Shown: one piece after another, positions 30,952 through 42,746 of the stretch | Position numbering within the stretch: position 1 is the stretch's first letter | Layout: each line of letters begins with the position of its first letter | Origin: Blepharisma japonicum | Taxonomy: Eukaryota; Ciliophora; Heterotrichea; Heterotrichida; Blepharismidae | Length of the DNA: 64,000 nt | Assembly: GCA_949751835.1 (NCBI GenBank) | Contig: CATKHK010000005.1 | Location: 1 to 64,000, forward strand | Direction: 5' to 3' | Program-made: the position numbers and the translations under genes | The notes under the pieces: generated by a model | Told to the model about the DNA's origin: nothing | The model's input: only the letters and a program-made list of their open reading frames with translations | The model's database searches: none

Positions 30952-31514
30952 ATAAGTCAAAACTCGATTTTTTATAAATATTAAATAAATTAATTGAGAT
31001 CAAGATTTTATTAAACAAAGTATGCGTTTAATTATCTAATAACTCATTGCAAAGTTTATGCTCAATATATTAAAAGTGAACTAGCTTAGTACCTTATTTA
31101 TAACAGCATTTTTATTTTCCATGTTGCAAGAAATTCATATGCACTGATCAATTATAAAAAGAAACTTTTAGATTAATTATATTCTATATAAATTCTCTAT
31201 AGATGTGGTAAAACAAATAATTCATTATTGATATTTAATAAAAGAGAAAAAAACCTGTTTATAATTTAAAGATCTCATTAGCTTAAGCACTTTATCTGCT
31301 ATTTAAGAAAACTCTTAGGTCCATAACAATGATAAATAAATTTGCAGCCTCAAAATCTTTAAGCATATTAATGCAATCTTAGCTGTATTCAGTAAAGCAC
31401 ATCAAAAATCATATAATATTCACCTACATCTATAAATATTTTCCTCTAATAATGCTTTTCTATTGAATAGACCACAATTAGCGATTTTCATAATTAATTT
31501 TTGAAAATATTTGG

Positions 31515-32700
31515 TAATAAGCTTAAGAAAAAATGATTTAATGGCCACATCTAATATAAAAATAGTGTGATAAGATCATGGATCATAGATGGTGAATTGA
31601 ACCTAGAAAATACCTTATGAGAGTTGTAATATTAGGAAAAGATTGCGCTGGAAAATCATCCTTATTGCTTTCATATGAGCGAAGAATTTTTTGAAAATTA
31701 CTTACCTACAATTGGAATTGATTAGTAAGTTTTATTAAGAAAGCGAGATCAATTGAATCCGAAGGGAAACTTATAAATTTCAAATTATTGAACACCAAAG
31801 AGCATTCAATGTTTTATATAAAAGAACTTTTATATGTTAAAGGGGCAAACGGCATTATAATAGTTATTGACTTAACAAATCCTGAAGCTTTAGATGCTGC
31901 AGCTTCTTGAAAAAGTAAGTTTAATTCGAAATATCCAGAAAATAAAAAGCCAACTCTTCTCGTTGGAAGCAAAGCTGATCTTGAGCACGAGAGAGTGATC
32001 ACATATGATGAAGCAAAAAAGGTTGCAGATGAATTGAATATTATGTATATAGAAGCCTCAGTTAAAACAAGAAAGAATGTAGATAAAGTATTTGAAATTT
32101 TAATAAGAAGCATATGAAGATCTGAATTTTATATTTAAATAATTCAAAACTCGATTTTTTATAAATATAAAAAAAATTAATCGAGATCATGATTTTATCA
32201 AACAACAATATGCGTTTAATTATCTAATAACTCATTGCAAAGTTTATGCTCAATATATTAAAAGTGAACTAGCTTAGTACTCTATTTATAAAAGCATTTT
32301 TATTTTCCATGTTGCAAGAAATTCATATGCACTCATCATTTATAAAAAGAAACTTTTAGATTAATTATATTCTATATAAATCCTCTATAGAAGATGCTAA
32401 AACAAATAATTCATTATCGATGTTTAATAAAAGAGTAAAAAAAACTGTTTATAATTTAAAGATCTCATTAGCTTAAGCACTTTATTTATGATTTAATAAA
32501 ATTCTTAAGTCCATTACAATGATAAATAAATTTGCAGCCTCAAAATCTTTAAGCATATTAATTCAATCTTGGCTGTATTCAGCAAAAAACATCAAAAATC
32601 ATATAAATTTCACCTACATTTATAAATATTTTCCTCTAATAGTGCTTTTCTATTGAATAGGCCAAAATTAGCCATTTAATAATTTATTTTTTAAAATATT
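31515..32700. repeat. 1187-bp tandem duplication, unit 2
   Basis: Second unit, carrying Rab-like copy 2 and the same 3' flank. Differences are scattered single bases and a few short indels. Confidence 0.85.
31578..32138 (+). CDS. Rab-like small GTPase, copy 2, degenerate
   Basis: Same 561-bp length and intron sites as copy 1 (31592-31606 GTGAATTGAACCTAG; 31725-31739 GTAAGTTTTATTAAG), open for 176 aa. G1 (GKDCAGKSS), G4 (GSKAD) and G5 (EASVK) remain. The G3 motif is lost (FKLLNTKEHSMFYIKEL in place of WGTAGQPRFYG), and switch I carries the same frame change as copy 1 (YERRIFWKLLTYNWNWL). GTP hydrolysis would not be expected. The open frame through such changes is notable; it may be a young pseudogene or a nucleotide-binding relic protein. 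Confidence 0.5.
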
Positions 32701-33170
32701 TGGCAATTAAGCTTAGCCGGATCAATTCTCTTTTCTTTTGGAATCTTTATAGCCATTTCACCATATTTTCTAGCTTTAGAGAAAGAGCTGTCAGACCAAT
32801 AGCTCCACCAAAGCTTCTATTAATTTTGATAGCTTTCTTATAAATTTCAATAATTTTTGCAACATCTCGATCATGCCTGTATTTTTCGGCTAACCAAAGA
32901 GTAGCATCTTCATAGTTATCTTTTTCTGATAACTCAATCATTCTTCTGATAGACTCATCTCCATTTGTGTACCAGTTATATCGAATATTTATTTAAACTT
33001 TTATTCTGAGGTTAGATCTTCATAATTCAAGAGTGGTTGAAATTTTTGAAAATATTCTAATGAAGCTGGATTTGATTTGGTAGATTTCTATGCGTGTTTG
33101 ATTCAAAAGAAGCCATAATTTTTATTCCGAAATCATAGCCCCATAAATATGAAGCTTAATGTAAATGAAT
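32700..33170 (-). pseudogene. remnant of a TPR/Sel1-like helical-repeat gene
   Basis: The best frame, 32747-32990, has no start codon but reads WYTNGDESIRRMIELSEKDN, then EDATLWLAEKYRHDRDVAKI, a pattern of paired helices typical of TPR/Sel1 repeats. Further pieces in other frames flank it (upstream ASLEYFQKFQPLLNYEDL; downstream AIKIPKEKRIDPAKLN). The pieces together look like a host gene that has collected frameshifts and stops. The parent gene is not in this window. Confidence 0.5.
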
Positions 33171-33479
33171 TGAGTTTGAAAATAAAATGGTGATTTTTTT
33201 AAGTGCCTGCAATTTTAAAGTCTTAGTTTTATTCATACCATATATCAGTATCTAGCAAATTTTTTTCAATTTAGCACATCTTTCGTGATGAAACCATTGA
33301 TTTCTATTTTTTTAACCATCTATATCAAACTCTATGTGTTTCGATTCATAAAGGCAGCAAAAATGTTTTTTTACAATTTAAATTCGGTAGCTCACGACTT
33401 TAGTATAATCTGTAAAAAATAAATCTTGGATTATTTCTCAATTTATATTATCTATAAAGGAATTATTTGGATACTTTTA
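33171..33479. other. intergenic, AT-rich
   Basis: About 310 bp between the TPR-like remnant and the third phosphatase; nothing recognised. Confidence 0.45.
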
Positions 33480-34649
33480 TTAGTCTATCTCTCTATCGCT
33501 GCTCTTATATACACTTGTTTCTTCAATATTGAAATTGTATTTCAAGCTGCAAGCTTTATTTAAATCTAAAACTAGATTTTCTGAAACAATTTTTTGAAAA
33601 TCTTCCCACAGACAAACCTCTTTACATCCATCAAGCTTAATATGAGCGCCATTATATAAAATCTCCACATAATTCTTCTTATTTTCTTGATGAAGTTCAA
33701 ATGTAAGATAAGCCCCAAAATCTGGATTATTTCCATCCCATATATTCAAAAACTTCAAAAAACCTACCATTGTTGCATCATGAGCAAAATAGAACCCGAA
33801 TTTTTCTTGGAAATCTTTGTTTATTTTCCCTTCAAATTTCTCCAAAAGTTCTTTGAAAAATGTTGATGATACCAAGCTTGCACCTTCTTTATTAAAAGCA
33901 TATGAGTTTGTATAATTATGAATTCCATGGATTTTTCAATACAGATCATAATTTGCAATTTTTGGTAATTCATACCCATGAAACAGTTCACATTGTATTG
34001 TATCTGCATATTCCCAAGTCTTTTCTAATGATATATCAGCATTAAAAGAGTTTTTCATTTCAAGTTTTGTACCTAAATTATATTCAAGTACTTTTTGCTT
34101 ATATTCCTCAGTTTGCCAAACTTCATAAAATATTTCTTTAATTCTTGGGCATACTTTTGCACTTCACCCGACAAGCATATGATCCAGTTTCTTTTTCATA
34201 GAATATACTTCGACTTTTGTATGTGAATTTGGGAGTTCAATTACATATAAATTAAATTTTTCGTCATCTAATATATACTTGGGAGGAAAAGCAAGGCTTT
34301 CAAATAACTCTTTAGGATACAAGGATTCACTTGATAGAAATCCCATTAAAAAAAATTGAGCGCTCACTATTGCTCTTTTTGAGTCAGATGATCTGACATA
34401 GATTTCTTTAGATATGTTATTTATATCAAACCCACAGTCTGAGCTTTGATAATGGTTTTTTAGTTTTAGACCGAGGTTATACTCTTGAATCATCCCTTCA
34501 AGCGTGAGTTCTCCAAGCCCACGCGGCCAATTGCCGGTGTCCCAATTGAAGCTATTTACAGGAGATCTTGCACCATGTCTGAAAACAGTTATAGAAGAGA
34601 GCAAGGTTGATTCTACAAATGCTAAGAGAAATAGTAGAATCGTTACCAT
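33480..34649 (-). CDS. histidine acid phosphatase, diverged third paralogue
   Basis: 389 aa from ATG at 34649 to TAG at 33480-33482, with TGA-Trp at 34164-34166 (LVGWSAK) and within DLYWKIHG. Signal peptide MVTILLFLLAFVES; catalytic RHGARSP at residues 24-30 with the family-typical Pro; HD donor H290-D291 in FAHDAT. The segment after the catalytic motif (NSFNWDTGNWPRGLGELTLE) aligns with the other two copies (FNWDTGTWPQGLQELTPA), but overall similarity is much lower, so this is an older duplicate. Likely a lysosomal or secreted phosphomonoesterase. Confidence 0.92.
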
Positions 34650-35411
34650 ATCAGTTATAATAATTAAATGAAAATTTAAATAAATACTTTAGCAAATATT
34701 CATTGATATATTTAGAATTAGATTAAATATTTTTAGCATTATGCTTAAATGAAAAGTGTTCACAGATCCTTTTAGAACTCTTGAACACTTGAAAATGAAG
34801 TATTGCTTTAAAATCTGGATTTTCATTAAATTATCACGATTTCTGATAGTAAAGCTTAATATTATGCTTTGAAAGATTTAGCATCGTATTTAACTCAGAA
34901 TTATTGGATTTTCAATTTTAATTTTAAGCTATATCTGCCAGAAAAAGACTATACATTGCTTTTTGTCATATAAATTCTATAAGTAAAGCATCAAATCCTT
35001 TGAAATTAATATTTATTGTAAAAATAACATAAATTCTTTGTTAGTTTTTGACATAATTTCATGCAGAAGAACTGAATTAATTAAATGGCTCTTAATTCAA
35101 GCTAAAGAATTTTTTAAATTCAAAAATACTCCAAACCCATTGCGAACGCCTCAGCCAAATTCTAATAAAACTCACCATCTCAAAATACCTTTCAATTAAT
35201 CTTTTAGTTTTCTTTCCATACACTAATTTTTTTATGATATTTATATTTTAATACTGGATTATTCCAAGGCAAATTAGACACTGATAAAAACCTGGTAAAG
35301 ATTCTTATAATTTTAATTATTATGAATTCAAAGTCATATCATTATTTCACAGCACAAAAACAAAGTTTCGTTTTTTCTAAATATGAATCTTGCACTGGTT
35401 ATTAAAATTAA
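34650..35411. other. intergenic between divergent genes
   Basis: 762 bp of AT-rich DNA between the phosphatase and kinase start codons. No coding frame, RNA gene or repeat recognised. Confidence 0.5.
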
Positions 35412-37403
35412 ATGAAAATATCAACAGATGACTGGTGGGCAGAAGAATTTCTAGAAGGAATACAGAGTTTCAAAGAAATCCTTATTTTTATTGCTGTTAG
35501 CACAAGTATTTTAACAGTATTATTATCATTATTTTATGATCGAATAAATTCATTATGGATTGGAAGTACAATAGCGGCATTAATAGTAATAGGGGCTGCG
35601 TATCTATTTTGCACGATTGAGTTCGAAAATAAGCTAACTTTTGCCATTCCAGCAGCAATACTAATGGAAATAATATGTGGCATACTTTATTTAGCTTCAA
35701 TTTATACTATTTCGACAGAATTTCAAGCATTATTTATATTCCAATCAATGACAATTTATATATTTATTGAAATTAAAAGAAGAAAGAAAAGCTTTGAGCT
35801 ATATGTTTATAGGAAAAAATTAGAATTCACTAAAAAGAGATTAGAAATTATTTTGCATGCATTTCCAGATGGCCTTTTAGTACTTTCGAGAGACCTTCAC
35901 ATCGAATATATAAATATGCGCTTTTGCAATTTATTAAATTGTGATGAGCAAGGAGCTTTGAAAATTCTGAGCAACCTTGAATATGATACAGACAAGAAAT
36001 TTCTGAATAATTTGACAGAATCCAATTTACTTATTGATGACATAAAAGAATGCTTTAATCTTGTGCAAAATCAAGAAAAAATACTTGGGATTACTCAATT
36101 TAGCTATATGAGTCTTGAATGAAAAATCAATAAAATTGAATGAGGAAATGATGAAGCTGTATTAATTACCGCAAGAAATGTTACACATGTGATTGAGTTA
36201 GAAAAAAATTCCGCGGAAAATCGATGCAAAATTGCATTAATTAGGTCACTTTCTCATGAATTGAGAACTCCAACAGCTAATATCATAAACTTTACAAATC
36301 AAGTCATTGAAGAAATTGGAAACATTTCTGAAGAATTACAAGAAAAATTGCAATGCATTTGTGTGTCTTCGAAAATCCTTTTGTATTTAATTTGCGATTT
36401 ATTGGATTTTTCACAAATTACTCAAGCAATTTTCAGTGCTAATAAGCATAGATTTAATGTTCATGGGGTTTTCAATGAGTTATATGATATTTTTAGGGTT
36501 ATTGCCAAGAGAAAAAACTTAGACTTAATCTTAAGAATTGATCCAGAATTGCCAGAATTTGGGTATTCAGATTCTTTAAGAATCAAACAAATTATTGTAA
36601 ATTTTTTAAATAATGCAATAAAATATACAAGCAAAGGAACAATTGAAATCTGTGCACTTTTAAGCCAAGAAGGAAAATTAAAAGTAATGATAAAAGATTC
36701 AGGTATTGGGATCCCAGAAGAGCGGCTTTCTCAAGTATTTAAAATATTTAGTTCAGTGTATTCATCTGATGTGACTTCACAAGGATGTGGCCTTGGCCTG
36801 CACATTTCGAATCTACTTTTAAATAAATTGGGAGGGTCAAATATCTCTGTGGAATCTATATCTGGGAAAGGAACTACAATTGGTTTTGATTTAGAAGTAT
36901 TTGAAAACGTCCCTAGTTTTGAATCTCATGAAGAAGATCCTTTAATTCCTGATGAAAACCCTTCTATTAAAAAAATCAAGCTTAACATTTATAATCAAAA
37001 AAAGGCAGATGAAATACCTCAAATTTTGATTGTAGATGATATAGAATTTAATCGTGCGGCATTAGCTTCTATTCTTGATGCTAATAGAATCCCTTATATT
37101 GAAGCAGAAGATGGCAAAGAAGCAGCGCTAACTGTACAAAGATATAACTCAACTGAAAAACCTTTAAAATTAGTAATAATGGACTGTGGGATGCCTATCA
37201 TGGATGGGTGGCAGTCAACAAAGGAAATAAAACATTTATTTGAGGAAGGAAAAATTAAATATATGCCTCATATTATTGGGTATTCAGCATTTACATCAGA
37301 TGATGATATTAAAATGTGCTACGCAGCTGGCATGACCAGCTATATATCAAAGCCAGCATCAAAAGAATTGATCCTGGAAATTGTGAAACAGTATGTGGAA
37401 TAG
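35412..37403 (+). CDS. membrane-bound hybrid histidine kinase
   Basis: 663 aa from ATG 35412 to TAG 37401-37403, one frame across two TGA-Trp near residues 237 and 244. Order: four hydrophobic helices (~20-115); a PAS-like domain (~145-250, LEIILHAFPDGLLVLSRDLH); HisKA with phosphorylatable H282 in SLSHELRTP; HATPase with the N box (IVNFLNNAIKYT), G1 (DSGIGIP) and G2 (GCGLGLHIS); and a C-terminal receiver domain (ILIVDD) with acceptor D591 in VIMDCGMP and K647. All catalytic residues needed for autophosphorylation and intramolecular transfer are present. It probably senses a membrane or cytosolic signal and passes phosphate to a separate HPt protein; none is encoded nearby. Hybrid kinases of this kind occur in ciliates, fungi and slime moulds. 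Confidence 0.95.
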
Positions 37404-38324
37404 CCGATTTAAAATGCAGCATTAGGGATTCTGATTGCTGCTAAGAGGAGGTATATTATTAAAGTAATTTAATTTTTAATATTTGAATGACTTTTAAGAT
37501 GAGTAATTGTTTAAAATTATTAAATAATTCTATTATATATGATACAATGAGATAATAATTTCAATTGGATTATTTTTATATTATAATAAGAACATCGAGC
37601 TTCTGCTCATTTGAAAAGTATTTATCGCAACGCATTTAATTATAAGACTTTACACTATCATTTGATGGTAAATAGCGTTCCTGAGCTAAGCTTAGCTCTC
37701 CTAAATCTTGATCATATAATTTTTTATTTGCTTGACATTATAATGATCTCATTAATAATATTTATTGCTCAAGTGCTAGAGGAGTAAAACTGCTTAATAT
37801 GATAATTGGCATCATAGCTTAAATATTAACTTGCTTCTAGATTGCACCTTTATATAAAATGGTCAATCAAAATCAAAATACCTATTTAATATTATTGCTA
37901 ATTTTAAATCTATCATGTCTTAATATTTTAAACATTTTTTTAAATTCAGCCTAAGATGGCATAATCATCTCGACTATTTAAACTCATTTTACAGGTAACT
38001 TACTCATTTATCTTATAAGTTTACACTAATCCTTAGAATGACTGCATCAGTGACCTGAACAAGCCTGTGCCCATTAATTTTTGCATTTTTTCCATAATTT
38101 TCATTTGTTAGGGTTTAAATTCATTTCCCATACAAAATGTCATCCTGCTATAATATTTATACAAAGACTTATAATTTTATTGTGAGTTAAAATGGTGAAA
38201 AATTTTTATAGCAAATGAAATGTGGAATTTTCTGCAGTTTATCAAATCTTTTCTTTATTAACTATAAGATCAAATCTAATAAGATATCTAATTCCAAAAC
38301 CGAATATTTTAATCCATTAATAAA
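37404..38324. other. intergenic, AT-rich
   Basis: 921 bp between two plus-strand genes, one of the longest gene-free stretches in the window. I found no open frame under TGA=Trp, no tRNA box and no repeat. Confidence 0.5.
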
Positions 38325-38795
38325 ATGTTCAACAAACCTTCAAAGAATGAAACTAATTCGCTGTCACCTATTAAAGATTTAAAATTACCTGAGTTGACGA
38401 AAACTGCTGATTCCAAGCGAAGAAAGGACTATTCTATATTTAAAGAGCCAATTGTACAATTATTAAAGCAGAAACCACTTCCTCCATGGAAACGATTAGA
38501 CGGTATAAAGCCAAGCGGATATGAAGGAACAGGACCTCATTTTACAGATTTTTGGTCCACGAAGGAAAAACTTAAAGCTATGAAGATGCTAAATCCAGGT
38601 TCAGTAAAGAGCAAAGTTGCTAAAGTATTTTACCAAAGTGAAAAATTGAGGAGAAAAAAATCTTTCGACCAGAAATTTCTTAAAAGGTTGCCGATGCTTG
38701 CTGAAGAAGATTTAAACCTTGAAAGATGTACTTTTTCGCCGATTAAAACGAAGTCTCTTAAAAATGTAATAAAATTAATGTCTGATTTTCCTTAA
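38325..38795 (+). CDS. basic PLPPW-motif protein, copy B
   Basis: 156 aa from ATG 38325 to TAA 38793-38795. It shares with the protein at 2784-3401 the block LLKQKPLPPW (residues 46-55, Trp as TGG) and the block LNPGSVKSKVAKVF..SE (89-106), with the same 35-residue distance from the motif Trp to the Asn. Elsewhere the two differ, so they form a diverged family defined by these two short blocks. The sequence is very Lys-rich and probably unfolded alone. Function unknown; a docking or scaffold-binding role is a guess from the pattern of short conserved motifs in a variable background. Confidence 0.75.
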   Translation: MFNKPSKNETNSLSPIKDLKLPELTKTADSKRRKDYSIFKEPIVQLLKQKPLPPWKRLDGIKPSGYEGTGPHFTDFWSTKEKLKAMKMLNPGSVKSKVAKVFYQSEKLRRKKSFDQKFLKRLPMLAEEDLNLERCTFSPIKTKSLKNVIKLMSDFP

Positions 38796-39232
38796 TCTAT
38801 AATTTTTGCTTAGACCTTATAAATATTCCATAGATATTCATTGAACTTTAATGGATTTACACAAAGGTGAATCAAATATGGAAAATTTTTAGCATAAAGT
38901 TATAAGGTATCACAGCCTTTATGTCAGAAAAAGATCATGAAAAATAATTGTTATTATTTGACAATAAGATATTATTATCTTTTTAGCCCTAGTTGCTTGA
39001 AGTTTTTAGCAAAGCTATGCTATACACTAAAAATCGGCACAGCCATAAATCGCAATCCTCACGCTCCGCAACACTAATTATAAATGCCCAGGCTTCCTAA
39101 TAGTTAATTTTTCCAAATAGCTCAGGATAGAAAACCATAAAAATTGGTATTCTTCTTAATCCTTTCCATTTTTTAATTTAATTATTCAAACTTACATTTA
39201 ATAAATATTTAAGAATTCTATTATTTTTGCTA
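38796..39232. other. intergenic between convergent genes
   Basis: 437 bp, AT-rich, no feature recognised. Confidence 0.5.
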
Positions 39233-42040
39233 TTATTTATCTAAATTATTCACATCTGTTTCTGATTTAAAGTCTAAATTCAACGATTCTCCAGAGCTGC
39301 TTTGATCATCTTTTTTCATTTCCAGCTCTCTATTAGAATTTTGTTTTTTGATTCTTCCTTTATATTTTTGTATGTCTTCAGCACTTATATTTGCGTATTG
39401 GCTTATCATAAACATTTGTCTTTCTAATTGAATCCTTCTTGTGACAGCTGGAGAAGTAAGCGATGAGCAAGAAGAATCATAATGGGTAGAAGCATGAGAA
39501 CGTCTTGTACTAGGCGATGACTGGCCTTTTGTTCTTTGCTTGACTATTTTATTCTTTCTTTTAGTGCTAAACTCAGAATTAAGAGGAGATTCAAGAATTC
39601 TTTTTACGTTAGCACTGACTGGTCTTGAACTTAAATAGTCACTAACTGTATGGAAAACTGCTTTTGCTTCATCAGGGACATTCAAATCAATTTGCAGCCT
39701 TGGGATACTGCTTTTCTGTTTTTTAGCTTTTCTTATGTGGAATCCTTTATTTTTCATTAAAATTGCCTTGCAGCTTTCAGGCCTTGGGAGCGGCATATCA
39801 TTTTTTGAACCCTTTAGGTATTTTGACGCTCCAAAAGAGCCAGGTTGTTTTGCAATATTATAAGGACTTGTAGCATCTTCCATTCTTCTAAGCTCAACGT
39901 TAGTTAAATGAGGTGAATAAAACTCATTTTCTTCAATGTGTTCCCCAAACGTCTTATCACTTAAAGTTTCAGCTCCAAAAAGCTCCATTCATTCTTTCGG
40001 CAATGGGTCAGTCGTCATATAATGGTCCTCAGGAATATACGCATTTTGCTTTTTCTCAAGTAAAACTTTGATTTTTTTACTCGGAATAATTTTATCACAG
40101 CTAAGCCCAATTATAAGTGACAAATTTCCTTTTATCGATCCTTTGGAATCAAATAACAAAACTTGTTTTTTCTGATACAATGCACAGCTAACAGGCAAAC
40201 TTATAGGTAGCCCAGTTAAGGAATTTTCTCTTGACACAGCTATAGATTTTTTTCCTTCTTTTATAGCAACTTCTAGTGAATTAGAATTTAAAAAATCTCT
40301 GAGTGTTTTTTCTTGTGCTGTAAATAAAAATTGCATGCGGGTGCTTCCAAGGACTATACAAGGCTCTCCATAATTTTCTGATACAGTCAAAACTATAGGA
40401 AAAGTAGTTATATGCCCCGAAAAATTAAAACTCAGGCTTAAGTTCGAGCAGTTAACTAAGCCTTTAAAATCATATAAATTAGTAGCCAACAACAGTATTC
40501 GCCATTGGACTAACTGTTTTGGAAGAAACTGCAGCTGCACAACCAATCTTGAATCTTCTTCATGTCCCAGTTCTTTTTTCGGCACATTTAAAGCTTGAGC
40601 CATTTTTTCTTCAGTTTTCATAAGCTCAACTTCACTTGTGACGAGCAAATAGCAAAATTGGCAAATTCTTACACTTTGGGAAAGCATATCTGAAGTAGCA
40701 ACTTTTAAATGGGAAGTGTCCCATGGTAAGTCTAGTCTGTGAGTAACATGAACTTTATAAAGCATCAGCATCCTTACAGACACTAAATGGGTCAATTCAT
40801 AGTTTGGGTAATAAAGTCTGCACAACTTACAATGCACAAAACTTATTAATCCTTTTTCTTTTTCCTCAATTTTTTTTTGCAGTTCTTCATCTTCGCTGTC
40901 TGAGCTCTCAGCAAGATGTGTTTGAGGTCACCATTCTTTTACTGGCTCCAAGCTGTTAGGAAGAGTGCTTTCGTCTATTTTAAACCCTTTGCAGCCACAA
41001 AGTCATATTGTTCCCTGTTTGTCTCGTAAATAATCTAATATGATTTCTTGTATTCTAATATTGTAGCCTTTATTTAAATAAGCTACTATTTTTTCAGCTT
41101 CTACTTCAAATGGCTTTAACGCTGACCCAGCCATTTTAAAAGCTTCCAACGTTTCAGGCTTCGACATATCCACTACACATTTTTGAATATTTCCTTCCAC
41201 ATCTAATCTTTTCACAAAATATGCATAATTCGCTTTATTTGATTTCACATTTGCAAAATAATACAATCTAGTTACTGCTGGGCGGCCTCCTGGTGACTTA
41301 ATAAATCTTTGAAGCAGCGAGCTCGGGATTGTTTCGTTTCCAATCATTTTTACTTGAAATTGGTTTCAGTCGAGGACGATTTTTTGCATATCTTGTTCTG
41401 CATCTGCCCTGCCTCGCATAATGGCAGCTGCTGAGTTAAAAATGTTGGTTTCTTCTATTTCTCCTCGTAATGATTCTACTACCTGTAAGAATTTAAAGCC
41501 AAAAAAATCAGTAGCACATTCTACTTTTCCTGATGGCAAAGTATGCAGATAATATAACTTGTCAGTGTAATAAAGACTTTCAGGGATATTTTGGCTGAGG
41601 GTTTTTATGTGTACTCTTGGGGCTTTGATTAAGCTTTCGAAGAAGTAAAATCCAGGCTTTATTGGAAGATTATCATATTGTTTACGAGCTGAAGTAACTG
41701 TTAATTTCAATTTCAAATTTTTGTGCTTGTGTAATTGCAATTCTTCTCGTTGGATTTTGTTTTGAATTTCTTCGTCGTAACTCAAATAGCCGCGATCTCG
41801 TGGATCGGTGAAGGTTTTGGATTCTCTAAATTTTTGAGCAGTCTCAGGCCTTTTCCCATAAAAAAATTGGGATTTTTCTTGGATTTCTTCAGATCCTAGC
41901 TCAACTCCGGTGGCTAAAATGATGGATTTGTTTATTTCTTCTTTGCGCTGCTGTTCTGAATCGAAGAGTTTGGGATGCTGAAGAAGAGGCTGAGTTTTTG
42001 TTGCGGTGAGAAACAGTTCGTGATCCTTTTGAGGTTTCAT
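39233..42040 (-). CDS. large protein with Cys pairs and C2-like region, unknown
   Basis: 935 aa from ATG at 42040 to TAA at 39233-39235, one frame across four TGA-Trp (41366, 41003, 40928 region, 39989). Residues ~1-330 look globular (repeated short strands, for example KPGFYFFESLIKAPRVHIKT). Two CxxC pairs, C404/C407 (HCKLC) and C460/C463 (ICQFC), could bind zinc. Residues ~480-600 show beta-strand patterns like a C2 domain (LSLSFNFSGHITTFPIVLTV). The last ~250 residues are basic, Ser-rich and probably disordered. I cannot name the family. Size and layout suggest a ciliary or cortical scaffold; this is inference. The acidic SESSDSEDEE-type linker lies before the first Cys pair. Confidence 0.75.
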
Positions 42041-42746
42041 AATTTTACAATTATTTTGGAAAAATGAAAATTTATATAATTCGCAGAGGAAGAGAATTGA
42101 TTTGTAATACTGAAAGAATTTTTATGGTTTTTTTGGTGGGTAATAAGATAAAAAATTGAAAAATTAATTAAAAAATGAGATATAAAAATCATTTTAGAAG
42201 TAAATAAATAATAATTAGAAAACTGGCATATGTTTTGCCTCGTAATGTTATGCGCTGCTCTCAAAAAGAACTACAATTCTATGCATATCTATTGCCTTTA
42301 TTTTATGGAATATTGCAATTCAATTTCTATTTATGGTAGATGTGAAAAACCCTTGAAAACATAGAATATCATGCCTAAGGATTTTTTTTTGACTCAAGTT
42401 TATAAGAATAGAATTGAACTCTAGTAGCAGCTGATAAAATGATAATAATAATCAATTTCAATTTAATATTTTACAATGTAATCTCAAGGGTAAAGCCAAA
42501 CATCTTTCTTATCTGTTAATCATATTTTGCCACTAAAGTTGCTCCTTTGAAAGTTCAGCTTGAATTACTTCTATCAAATGACCAAAACTAGTTCATTTTT
42601 GTGTGCAAGTCTTAATTAACTTTCTATATCAATTTTTTTGATTATGGCCCAAAGCTCCTATTATATTTGATATCTTTCTATAATTTTTACAACTTATAAC
42701 CATTTTTCGAGCAGCTTGAAACAATTTTTTAATATCTACGTAATAA
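42041..42746. other. intergenic between divergent genes
   Basis: 706 bp, AT-rich. The minus-strand open frame across 42037-42264 is low-complexity and not called. No element recognised. Confidence 0.5.

Larger units (their letters stand above)
30330..31510. repeat. 1187-bp tandem duplication, unit 1
   Basis: The unit holds a Rab-like gene and about 550 bp of 3' flank. Unit 2 follows head to tail at a 1187-bp offset. Non-coding flank is conserved almost as well as coding sequence (for example the stretch starting attatctaataactcattgc occurs in both), so the duplication is fairly recent. Edges are approximate. Confidence 0.85.
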
